Below, piece by piece: positions 1 to 12,300 of a stretch of 64,000 bases of DNA. The DNA comes from Melanocharis versteri (lineage: Eukaryota > Chordata > Aves > Passeriformes > Melanocharitidae), in the NCBI GenBank assembly GCA_013397845.1, contig VZTG01010313.1, forward strand, positions 62,001-126,000, given 5' to 3'. Position 1 is the stretch's first letter. Each line of letters opens with the position of its first letter. The notes beneath the pieces are model-generated. The model saw nothing but the letters and a program-made list of their open reading frames with translations, made no database searches and was not told the origin of the DNA. The translations under genes and the position numbers were made by a program.

Positions 1-243
1 CACTACAACCCACATGAATAGAAATCATGAGTTAGGAATAGGACAGATAGCTAAAAAAAAACCCCAAAATGTTTCAGAATTTTTTAAGACTTTCTCATTC
101 AGAAGCCAAATGAAACAATTCCTTGTAAATAAATCATACAAAAGTTAGCACTTGCTACAGCAACTGTCTAAACGGTTGAAAATGGCAAATAAAAATGACA
201 GATTTTTTTAACATATTTTAAAGTAATGAAATAAAAGTAATAC
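1..243 (-). other. AKAP9 intron, downstream edge of the window
   Basis: AT-rich intron following the last visible exon. The donor is at 243-242. No exon or repeat is visible before the window edge. Confidence 0.7.
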
Positions 244-336
244 CTTTGCTACTTCTTCTTCTAATCTTTCTTGGTACTGCTTTTGTAGCAATTGAACAAC
301 ATCCAGATCATTCTGCATTTCAAGCTCCCTACCAAG
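244..336 (-). CDS. AKAP9: AKAP9 exon with the start of the RII-binding helix (31 codons)
   Basis: Phase 0 exon with acceptor GCTTTTCTTACAG and donor GCAAAG followed by GTATTA. It encodes LGRELEMQNDLDVVQLLQKQ and then YQERLEEEVAK. The human counterpart continues directly into the first PKA-RII-anchoring amphipathic helix (LEEEVAK followed by VIVSMSIAF), mapped at about residues 1440-1457. The helix is therefore split by this intron, and its hydrophobic half lies left of the window. Confidence 0.95.
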
Positions 337-3300
337 CTGTAAGAAAAGCATGAAATCTCAGATCATGTACTTGTGATTTTATTTCATTAGTTTCAAGTTT
401 CAATCCAGCAAGAGATTTTTTTCCTCAATTAAGTTTCCTTCATCTCATACAAATCACGTAATTTTGTACCACAACGCAGAAGAACCGGGTAAAAGACTTT
501 GCCTTGTTTCTACTTCAAAATGAATTTTAAAAGTTGAGTTTGCAACAACTCTTCTTCCAGCACTATTTGAGATGTCAAATGCAGTGAAACCAGACCAGGA
601 AGCACAGAATCATAGCACAAAACAACATCACTATTTTGCAAAATGCAGGATTTTTGAACCAGGTTTCCAGCACTCCTACGGGAGGAATGCACAGGGTCTT
701 TCCCATTTGCACTCAGTTTCTTAAAATCTTTGGGATTACTTTTCCAAAATTTCTCCTAAACTGTGCAGCATGTACTACAAAAGTAGTGGGATTTCACTTA
801 AATTGCTTCTCACATAACCCATGTTCAAAGAAAAGCCACAATATTTTAAAGATTCCTGAAGAAATCCCAGAATTTGAACACTAATTCTCTTCTACTTTAG
901 TAAGAAGCAGCCAACTGAAGTGTCTTTCAGAAATAAAATAAAGAAAATAAATTTAAGCCCAGCATCAATAAAGCAAGTTTTATTGATCATAATTCCCAGA
1001 CATGTTTTTCAGCAAAATTTAAATATTTTTCCCCTAACATGGACTGTCTAATAGTATAGTACAGTACTAAGATGATAACTACCTTAATCAACTAAGTATT
1101 AGTCCATATTTCAATTTCATCTTAGAACCCAAATCATCTAAATTATGTCACTCTCATATATATTAAGTGTCAACTGAGTTATACAATACCTCTACTGCTT
1201 TATCTGTTCTTTTCTGATGAAGGTTTTCTGGGCACTTTACTTTCCTGAAGACTTCTTTTAACTTTCTTTCCGAATCTGTGGATACACTAAAAAGGTACAA
1301 AAAGCAGAGAGGGGAAATAATAATTTTTTAAAAATCAGTATTTCATTGCCCACGACTTCATGAAAACCAGAATGTGTTAAGTGGACCTAAACTTCACCAC
1401 AAACTTTACTACTACCTACAATTCTAGAAAATAATTACTTTCAGGCAATTACATCTACACAAGATGTCTTTAGATGTAAAGGATAGTGGAAAATGTTTTG
1501 AGGATTAATTGTGGTCTACTAAATTGAAGTTTTGCAATTGCTGCTATAAAGCTCATATATATGAAATTATTTTTATACATTATTGCATTAATCAAATCTT
1601 CCTCTATTAACTATAAATGCTGCACTACTTAATTTGCAATGTTTGTGTCATTTCTTTATAAGACTCTTAACAACTCTTCAAGGAACAAAACTACAGAAGA
1701 GCAATATGTTTATAAAGAAATTTCTCCAATTCTGAAGTAAAATACACAGCTTTACACGAATGTTATTTGAAACACTTCTCGAAGGAGCACAGAGTTATAA
1801 GCATTGAAAAACTGATTAATACCTGGTGTGGCCAGAGGATACCCCAGCAATCTGAAGCTTATCCTGCAGATGGACAAGTTCTGTAGCATACCTCTCTTGA
1901 CTTTCTTTCAGTTGCTGCTGGAAATAGGACCGGAGGTGTTCCAATTCTTGAGCATGCTGTTCCTCAAGTTGTTTCTTAAGGTTCCCTATCTCCTTCGAAC
2001 AGTACTCTTGAACTGTAGGATCTATATATAGGTTATTTGAAACAGGGGGTGAGAAGGACAGAGAAAGAAAAAGAAAGAGAGAAAGAGAGAGAGAGAAAGA
2101 AAAAGAGAAAGAAAAAGAGAGAGAAAGAGAGAAAGAGAATGAAAGAAAGAAAGAAAAAGAAAGAAAGAAAGAAACTACATTAACTTTTTCATAAGTATTT
2201 AGCAGTGATGGACTGAATAATTAATGTAGTTGAAAACAAATTTCTGACATCCTATCAACTATTTTTCCATTACAAAGAATGATAACCTAATCTTCCATTT
2301 TGCAAAATAATATTTGATATGGGTAGCAAATTGTAATTATGGAAAACTAAAAAATACTAAACCAAAAATGTATCACAGAATATAATCCTGAAATATTTTA
2401 CAGAATTAAGAAAATCTGAAAGAATCTCTTATGTTCAAGCTGTAGCAAGGTATTAATCAGTTAAAATTAAAAGTCATTGTCTTTTCTTCCTCTCTGAATA
2501 TACATACATTAAAAACAGCATATACATCTTTTTACCCATTGGACTGTGTGAAGGAGTCTGCAGACTTTCCTTTCCTATTTCCAGATGGATAGGCTCTTCT
2601 TCTTTCCTCCTTTCTGAAGAAGACAGCCATGGTTCTTTGACCTAAATAATAATCAAGTAAATGCAATTAACAACAATTTATCTAGTAGTAGCTAAAAATT
2701 TTATATCCAGTGCTGCACTCCCAGTATGAGAGAAATGGACGTACTGGCACGAGTTCAGCAAAAAGTTACAAAGGAGATGGGAGGCTTGGAGCATTTGTTG
2801 TACAAGGAGAGGTTGGAAGAGCTGGGCATGTATAACCTGAAGAAGATGAAGCTGCCCATCGGGCTTGTGAAGTATCAAAATTCACCGTCCTTGGCAACCT
2901 TTTCTAGCTAACACTGTTTTGGGTGAGGGGCTGGATTTCATGAACTCCAGAGGTGTCTCCTAACCCCAACCAGTCCACAATTCTGTGACAGGGACAGCAG
3001 TTTTCTCCATTTTCTCAAATCATTGCCTTGCTGTGCCACTCAACCAGGATACACAAACACATTTTCAAACACTTCCTCAGTCATCCACAAGGAATTAATG
3101 TAAACAGAGAAAATTCAAATGCTCATATACTCTATGCTATAAAGGTTTACCTGTTTACACTCTGCCACCAGCTGTGTCTGAAGTGCTTTCAGTCTGCTGT
3201 ATTCTTCCATTATCTTGCGTAGAAGTGCATCCATACGTTCTTGCACAGTTAAATTACACAAAGAACCAGCAACTTTAAAAAAAGAAAACAAACATTTTAT

Positions 3301-6300
3301 CATAAATTTTAATACAAGTAATTCGTTCACAAGTTCTTCCCTGAAGAATTGTCTGAAAAACATTACAAAACACTGAAACAATGAAGCCCTTCCAGATTTT
3401 GAATGCATTTTTATACGTATTGATACATATGCATTTTTTTGGTAGAGCTGCTAAGTTCTTCTACAAAAGGAGGAAGAGAAAAACCCCAAACAAACACTTT
3501 TTTCCACCAATATTCACTAAAATGAAAACAGCACAAGAAAGTATCCATAATAAAAAGTCGTTCAGAATAATGAGGAAATCTCTAAAACATCTATTTAAGC
3601 ACAGGAATTAGTACCTGAAAAAGTAATGGCAAAACTGCCAGTCTGAAATACTTTAAGTAAGTACTTTTAACCAGCATGATAGTACAAAGTCATTACCTTG
3701 AGCTTGACCTCTGTGTGCTGGTAATTCTACACTCAGTTTTTCTTTCACAGCAGGTTTACAGAAAATTTCCTGTTCCCTATCACCAGCTTCTACAGCAGCT
3801 GAAGAATGTTCATTCTGACTGCCACACAAAACCTGTATTACAAATGAAACAAAGCAAAAAGTAAACAGTTTCTTATTATTTTATCAATCACAATTCACAA
3901 TTTCACATAGAAAACAAGAAAAATAGGAGGAAAGTAGTATTTTGTGAGCATTAACTTCTGTGAAAATGATGGCATAAATGTTCTGTTGAATCATAAGAAC
4001 CTAGACAATCTTTAAAAACTCCTGATAAAAGAAACAGATACGAAAAGATTTTTCAGCTAAAGCATAAACGTGTATGTTTTCAAATCATTATGTAATTTGG
4101 AACTGCAAACTATTAAAATTTTGTAGAGAAAGGCCTCCTCTATTAATGTGGAAAGCAAACTACATTGTAAATGTCTCATTCTCATAAGCTGCAATTTTAT
4201 TTGGAAGAGAAATTCCCTCCAGCAGAAATTTGTATCTTTTTAGGGATTACAGCTCATCTTGTTCTTTAAGTGCTGAACAAATGAGATCAAAGGGTATGGC
4301 ATAAAAAAGCAAGTAATGAACAGAATACCCTAAGTTTGTTGGTGCTATGTGGTCAGCAGAACATTGCCATATTCACAATGGGCAGGCAAACAGAAGATTT
4401 ATCCATATGATTTCTGAAGATAAATAATACTTGAAGAGAAACCGCTTGCTCGAAGCACAGTGGGATTCTTTATTTAAAGCCTTTGTACTCAACAAAAACC
4501 AAATTCAACTTACAAAAGTAAAACCATAATTCCTCTGACAGCTCAACAAAAGGATCATACAAATAGGCAGCATTTTTCACACTGAAATAACTCATGCCAA
4601 GCACTCTCATTTAGCTGCTACTTTCTGTGAGCTATCATGGAGTCCTGCTTAATCTCTCCTATGCTGGATCTCAAGGTAAAAAGTGCTGCTATCCACTTTC
4701 CCAAGAAAGTGTTGAAAAAAGTCCAGCAAAGAAGGAAATAAAAACCTCCAAACCACAAACCCCATTCATGTGAAGTATTTTAGACTTGAAAACCATGGCT
4801 TATAATGAGTGACAAAAGCAGCTTAATTTATCTAGAAATAAGTCTAACAAGTAACACAACTGATGGTCAAGAAGTACCCGTAAGGGCCATCAGTTACTAC
4901 TACTTGACAAAAAAAGATATGCCAAAATATTATCATAGGTGGCTGATATTAGAATAAAGACTAAATATTAAGCTTCAATTTCTGACTATAATATTTATTT
5001 ACTAAAAACAATACAGACAGTAATTTTTTTAGATTGTTTGACTCTTTCAAGTCTTTGAAAGGTAAACTGCAGCTAAGAAAGAAATTACTATCTTATTGCA
5101 GGTACGAGAGGTACCTGTGCATCAGTATCTGTGTGACATCAGACTCTTGAATCAAAAACATATATCCAGAGACAAAGAGAAAGGAAAAAAGTACTTCCAA
5201 ACTAGTAGAGATGAGATCAACATTAGCTAGGAGATTAAGACTATATAAGACAAAAGACATGTCTGGACAAGGACGTAAACCAGTTTAGGAAAAACAAAAC
5301 AAAAAACCAAAACCAAACCAAAACCATTTGCAATGCTATTTTGGAAGCTCAGGTTTAGCAGTTTCTATTTTGAGATCAATGCAAAGAGAAAAGCTGCAAA
5401 AAAACCCTTCAAAAATAATGTAGAAAAATATGATGACTCACTAACCATCATTTTTTGTTTCCCAAATTTTGATTTTAAAAAAGGCTTTTTGTTAAGTCTT
5501 ACCTGAGCCAGCCTGGAACATTCCTCAGTTACAGCTTCATTCAGTTTTTCTATAAGTCTTTGTGTAGATTTCCCTTCATCATCTATGAATACAAATTATT
5601 CATATTATTTTTAAACACTAGATGCACAACAACTTTTCAAAGCCTAATTTACTGCTGCAGTGAGGCTGCCTCTTCAGCTTGAAGAAGGGCATGGTTTTTT
5701 GTTCCCCTCTTTATTGCTCCAACACATGGACAGTTTCAATTATCACAGTTGAGCTGCATGTTCTAGAGCAGCAAGAGTCAAGAAATGGCTTTGTGTATTA
5801 GTGACCTCCAGAAAGATAAAAGTGTACAGATACCTAGTGGAGGGAGAAGAACTTACATAAAAAAGCTAAACAAGGGCAAAACATGGGATAAACAGAAAAA
5901 GCTGGGATAGAAAACCATAACGGTAAAATAAAAGCCCACCCAGGCAAAAAAGTAGTACCAAAGTTTACTTGAAGTGTGGAGGGAGTCAATGCAGCAATAC
6001 AAAGAAAAGAGAAAAGAACAAGTCCAAAAATACTCCGCTGATGAATTTGCTTATTATTTTACCTTATAGGTGAATCTGTTATATTGTTCTTTACAATTAA
6101 TTGAGCTAATACAAACAGCTAACAATGAATTGTAATACTTTTGATTCCTTTTTTTCTATATATTTTTTCCTCAAGTTACCTCAGTAATAGACTACATGTA
6201 CTGGGTAAACCACTTGTTAAAAAAACACTTCAAAATGTTCTATAAAAACAATTTATTGGACAGCTACATGCATAAACTCTTGTCCTTGTTTGGTTGGGGT

Positions 6301-9300
6301 TTTTTAAGACACTGTTTTTCATATAGAGGTTCATTCTCATAATTTTGGTCACGTTACCTGCTTGTTGAAATTTCAGGGTCTGAAGTTCCAGCTGATGCAT
6401 TCTTTTAAGATCATTCATCTCTTGTAGATGGCTATGAACAAGTTCCTCTTTCAGGCTGCAAAGTGCACTCTCTTTTTCTGCTTTCAAGGACTCACGAACC
6501 TGGTCTACATGAGCCGAATAAACCAGGGATAGGCAAATACGCTGTGCTTCCATTTGTAGTTGTAAATCGGTCTTTGAAAAAAAAAGACACAATTTAAAAA
6601 GAGTGAAAAACAAGAAAATAGAAAGACCCATCTTTGGAAATTTCTGCGATTAATAATGTGTTGAATGGAACGATGCATATAAGGTATGCATTAGGTAAAT
6701 TTAAAGATAGATAGTTTGGAAAATTGAGTTTTAACAAAATAGTAAGACACTTCTTCAACTTCAAATAAAAATCAAATTAAAATCAACAAAACTCAATACG
6801 CTTCCATTCCTATTCCAGCAATAAAATCCCAATGAATTTTAACCCAGTGAAGCAAGAGCAGTATCACTACTAACAGAGTAGTTAAGAAAGTGTACTCCAA
6901 ACACAGAGAAAAGATTGTGTTATTAGCAGACATTAAAAACATTGATTTCCAAGGCTTGTAGTTCTAGTCTGCACTTTGGGGATGTTACTGCTAAAGAAGA
7001 AAGATGTTTGAGATATGCCAACAGGGCGCTACTTGAAAAGGATTTTAGACACCTCTGGACCACAATGATTTTTAGTTGTAGGGCAAGAAACTGGAAGACT
7101 TATCACAGCCTTATAAAAAGCAAACCAACCAATCAAACAAACAAATAAGTCTAAATCAAACCATCACAAAGCTAAAGCTCCTTTTTATAATCTCACAACT
7201 GTTTCCAATTTGGTTTTGCTTGTGATTTTATTTCTTAGGAAATGAATTAACTACAACACTGTATTAGGCAGTTGGTTGTATTAGTTCACTGTTAGGTGGA
7301 CTCCTATAACATGAAAAAAAAACCCCTAAAAATGTAGAAGTCTGCTTAACATCTATTTCCACAGAAAACTTAGTTGCATACATGTTGCAGCATGCTATTG
7401 AACTTCACCAGTGTATATAAATTTAAATTTATATATAGATTTATGATTCTACCACCTAATTAAACACTGGTAACTCTGTACTTAGCTATTTATATTGACA
7501 AATAACAATCCTTTCCATGTTACCTAGAGTTAATTTACAATACCAAGAAAGACAAGCAAATTTTACCCAGCAAAACTTAAGAGAACAGTTAGACTCACAC
7601 GATATGCGTTCTCATTATCACATCCAGATACATTTCTTAAGAAGTGATAACCACACAAACACAAAAAATTTGATAATGTTATATTAGTATTTCACAAGTT
7701 TGGTATTTCAAGTTTGGTCAAAAATGACCGATGAAGCTTCATTACTTTTTATACTGTTTGAATGAGTACTTAAAGAACTGAAAAACTAATCACAGAATTA
7801 AAAATTATGTTCAAAATAAGTCTTCCCCTAAAGTAAGTGAAATGCTGCATCAAAATATGAAGTGCTCTGCTAGTCTTCTTACGTTTTTGTTGCTGTTGAT
7901 TTAATTAAACGTAAGGTAAGAGTATTTTTTTCAATCAAAAAGCATCCTTACACACATTGACTATGATTATAATTCTGGCCATTCATATAACCCCTTTCAA
8001 CCACTGGCCACACTGACACACACACCTATACTTCAAAGCAGCCAATTGGAAAAAATATGATGCAAATTTTCAAGTGTGAGCTCCTACAAATTTTCACAGT
8101 TAAAGCATTTTCTATACTGCTTTATGTAACATACCTGTTCTGATTTTAAGGCATCCACTTGCTGCTGAAGGTTATTTTCACTCTGTGTAATAGCTGTTAA
8201 TGATGTTTCCTCTGTCAGCCTGTCTGGCATCCCACACAAATGTTCCACAAGAGGCTGCTGTTCTGGCTTCAGCATTTGCTGGACTTCCTTCCTTTTTGTT
8301 ACCTCATGACTGCAGTCTTTACCAGAACTTAGATTACCTCTTAAATTCACTCCTTCATCAGCTTTACTTCTTGAACCAAGGGATTTATTCCTACTTTCAG
8401 ATGCTGGAGTAGCAGTCTTTAGAGATTTTCCTTTAGAGCATTTTTTCTTCGACTCATTACTACTACTATTTGTTCTCTGAACATGTTTAATTGTGACTTC
8501 CAGTTCTTTACATTTTACTAGAATTTGCTCTTTCTCAACTTTTAAGGATTTGACTTTTTCATTTAAATGACAGATTTCACTATCCTTTGACTTTAATTGT
8601 TCAGAGAGATCAGAAAGTCTCAGGGATAATTCCACTTTCTCACGCTGAGTAACCTGAAGCTTTTCCATAAGTTCTGTTGCATCTTTCTCAACAACTTCTC
8701 CAGCCTCAAATATGTCTTCCCTGGACACCTTAATTTCTTTACTCCCTTCGAAACCAGAAGGTTTAGTTTTAAATAAAACTGGTCTGTTGCTTTGTAAGTG
8801 GCAGATTTTTTCATTCAAAGCTTTGAGTTTGCTTTTATATTCAGCTTCCTGCTTTTTCTTGCTCTCTTCTAACTCAGTTTTTGCCTTCAGAAGACTTGCA
8901 CATTCTTTCTGCAGTTCTTTATAACTAGATTCAAGTTTTTTCTCAGTCAATGAAAACGCACTCTTCTGCCTTTCAGTATCCTCCTGGAGGACACTGTTCT
9001 GGTTTTTAAGTTGCTCGTTTTCAGTAATCAGCTTTTCTATTCTTTTTTCCAAGTCCAAAATTTCCGTCTTAGAGCTAACACTGTTACAAAGTATGTTTTC
9101 TTCAGCGCTTATCAACATATTTTTTAATTTCTCTTCCAGAGTTTCATTTTCCCCCTTAAGAACATTATTTTGTGTTTCTAGTTCTGAACACTTTTTTTGA
9201 AGGGTATCTTCTCTCTCCTTCATTTGTTCCTGCATCAATTCAGTTTTAAGCTGCAGCTCTTGTATTTCTTGTTCAAGGGTACCCTTCTCTTTTTCCTCTT

Positions 9301-12300
9301 GCCTAAGCACTTCAATCTCCTTCTCCAATTCATGGATTTGAAGGGTCATTTCTTCAGATTTAGAATTTACAATAGACTGCTGTAAATCTTTTAGGTTTGT
9401 AATCTCTAAAATCAACTGATTTTGCTTTGTAATTAAGTTGTCCTTTTCATATTGCATGGCTTCTATCTTTTGACTCATTTCATTTTGTACTTCATCTAAC
9501 TGCTGTTTATGGTGCATATTCAAGTTGTGTTTAAGGCTTTCCATGTTCACCATGTGCTCTTTTTCTAAGTCTTCTTTAAGCCTGGAAAGTTCCTCTTCAT
9601 GACTAAACAGAAGTTTTGTTCTCAGTCTCTCTAATTCTGCTTCTTGAGATTCTGCCATCCTGTCCAAAACTGCATCCTTCTCCCTTTCTAGCATTTCAAG
9701 TTTTATTTTGTAATTTGTGATTTCTGCCTCATGTTTTAATTCCAAATCCTTCCTAAATTCAGAGGCAGAAGCCAGCTGAGTTTTTAAATCTTCAATCACT
9801 AACTGGTATTTTTCAGCTTCATTTAATCTACATTCCATATCCACTATAGTTTGCTTGGCTCTTTGAACCTGCTCTCTTGAAAAATTCAGTTCTTGAAGAA
9901 GATCTTCAATTCTAGTTTGCTGAAGAGATTTCTCTGTTGCAATAACTTCCATCTGTTGTGACAATTCTTGCTTTATTTTTTCCCTTTCCTTATCAGCATC
10001 TTGCAATTTCACATTTAATTCATTGATTTTAATATTCATTAAATGCATTTGATCTTTATCAACATTCTCATTAAAACACAGACTTGAAGTTCGCTCCAAT
10101 TCTACTTTTTGTTGCAAAAGACGATGTTCTATTTCCACTGCATGCTGCTTAATTAATTCTTGCTTCATTTGTACAATCTGCTGGCCGTGCATTTCATCTA
10201 ATTCAGCCTGAAGTTGTGCCAGTCTCCTTTGTGTTTCTAATTCCATTCTTTGCACAATGTCAGCTTCAGACTGGCTGTCTTTATAACATCGTTTCTGCAG
10301 TTCTTCCACAGTTCCCATTAATTGTTTTATTTCATCAGAACATTGTCTTTCTTTCTGTTTATAGGTGGTAAGGTCAACTTTCATATTATCTATCTGCTGG
10401 TTCCTTAGTGAAATCTCTTCTTTCAATTCTTCAAGTAATTTGCTGACATCTGATAATTTTTCCTTTAGCTGAAATGAATTTTTTTCCTCTTCTCCAAGTT
10501 TTGCTTCCAGCTCTTCAACTAATGCTTCTTTTTCTTGTAATTTACTCAAATCTTCTTCTTTTTTCTGTTTTTCCTTAAAAAAATGAGGAAAACCATGTTC
10601 TTACTTTTAGCTAATTATCTGAACATGTAAGAACATTTACAGACGTAGCTATTTAGTGTTTCTTAGAAGGCTAGAGAGGCTATGTTAGTTATAAAACATA
10701 AATATAAATTATTTTTGACCTCATCTGGAGGTTTCCTGTACCCTTGGAATAACTGAGAACCCCTGCCCCACCCATGTCATCATGCCCCTCCCCTACTCTT
10801 TCCAACCCCTAGTGTCTCTATCACTTTTAACAATATTTAAATTTTTTAGGTGGTTTTAAAATGTTTTCCATGAAGGATAAAAAAAAAGTACACAAAGGAA
10901 AAAATTTATTCTTTCCTTAACGCAGAGAAGAATATTCAAGCAGGTAATTTAATTTTTTTTTCTAAAATAATGTCATTTATTGAAGGCATTTTAACATACG
11001 GTATAGTTTCATAATTTGCTCTAAATATTTCTACAACCTTTTAAAACATTATACACAATCCTGACATAAAATTTTCAGTTTTAGATTATATATATTCTGT
11101 GTGTTAGTTAACAGAAGCAGTGTCAAAAATTTAAAATCTTTGTATGCATTCTATGCAGCACACTCATTATCTGTGCTTTGGCTTTTTTTATTTCAAAGGA
11201 ATTACAAAATCCTGAAAGGTGTTTAGGAAAAGAGATCTTTATAGTAAGGGACATACCATTTCATATGTCGTGATTTTCTCTTGAAGATGTGTAATCTGCT
11301 CTTCAAATTCTTCATTCTTTTTTTGATAATCCTTAAGCAGACATTCTTGCTCTTCTAACTGTTGCTGATGTGAAAGTATCTGTTGCTTGGCTTGCAATAA
11401 ATCAGCAGCTGTGCAACTATGGCTGCTGTTCCTTAAGGCTTCACTTGCCTGCAACTTGAAAAGAAATAAAACCTAAAATACATCAGGTTTTTCAGACACA
11501 GCTTGTGCTACATACAGAAATAGTGATCTTTACTTTCTTCTTCCATAGCACAAGCCCAAAGACTCCTAAAGTTCTTTTAGAGGAAATCAAACATCCTTAT
11601 TCATTTGGGATGGCCAACCAATAAAAAGATACTTCATATTAATTAAATATTGATAGTGAGCTAACATAGGACAGTAGTGTCTCAGATACGTCACTATGCA
11701 GTAACACTAACTAGTTGAAGCTATGGAATCCAAAATGAGATCTTTAATAATAAAATCTCAGGTTTCAGAATACCATCCACTTGAAGCTCAAAATAAGCTA
11801 TATAAGGTACTTAGCACAAAATACTACAATATTCAACTGCAACACTGTAAGGTGTAGTCTGTGCACCTCAATTATCATGGTTTTTAGAAGAAATGTTTCT
11901 CTGAAGCTTCACTTTGTCATTTAAGTTACCTTTCAATAACACCACAAAGGCAGCTTTTATCCAAAAATATAAGAAGGACTGGAGCGTGAAGCTGTGGCCC
12001 ATGGAAGTTGATGGCTGGATGTTTTGATTTCAAAGGGAACATTTCTGCCCAAAGCTCTGAGAACTAATTACGCAGGTGCTTTTCCCCAGGATAACTGCCA
12101 TAATTCAGTATTTATCAGAAGCTATCACCACATAATAGGAATGAAAACAGATTAATCTTTATCATTTCATAGTTAATTATTACAATAAAACAGGTACTAC
12201 AACAACTGTAGGACCAAGAAAATGGCTGCTGCTATGCTAAGAGACTGATTCTTGAAAAATGCACAAAGATATTTTTTCTGCAGGAAGTAGCTATTTATGG

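Noticed and set aside
605..640. A CR1-like terminal hexamer (AGAATCATAG)
   Set aside because: It is a single short match with no flanking CR1 sequence.
2726..2911. A 61-codon plus-strand open frame
   Set aside because: It is derived from the CR1 fragment in the intron.
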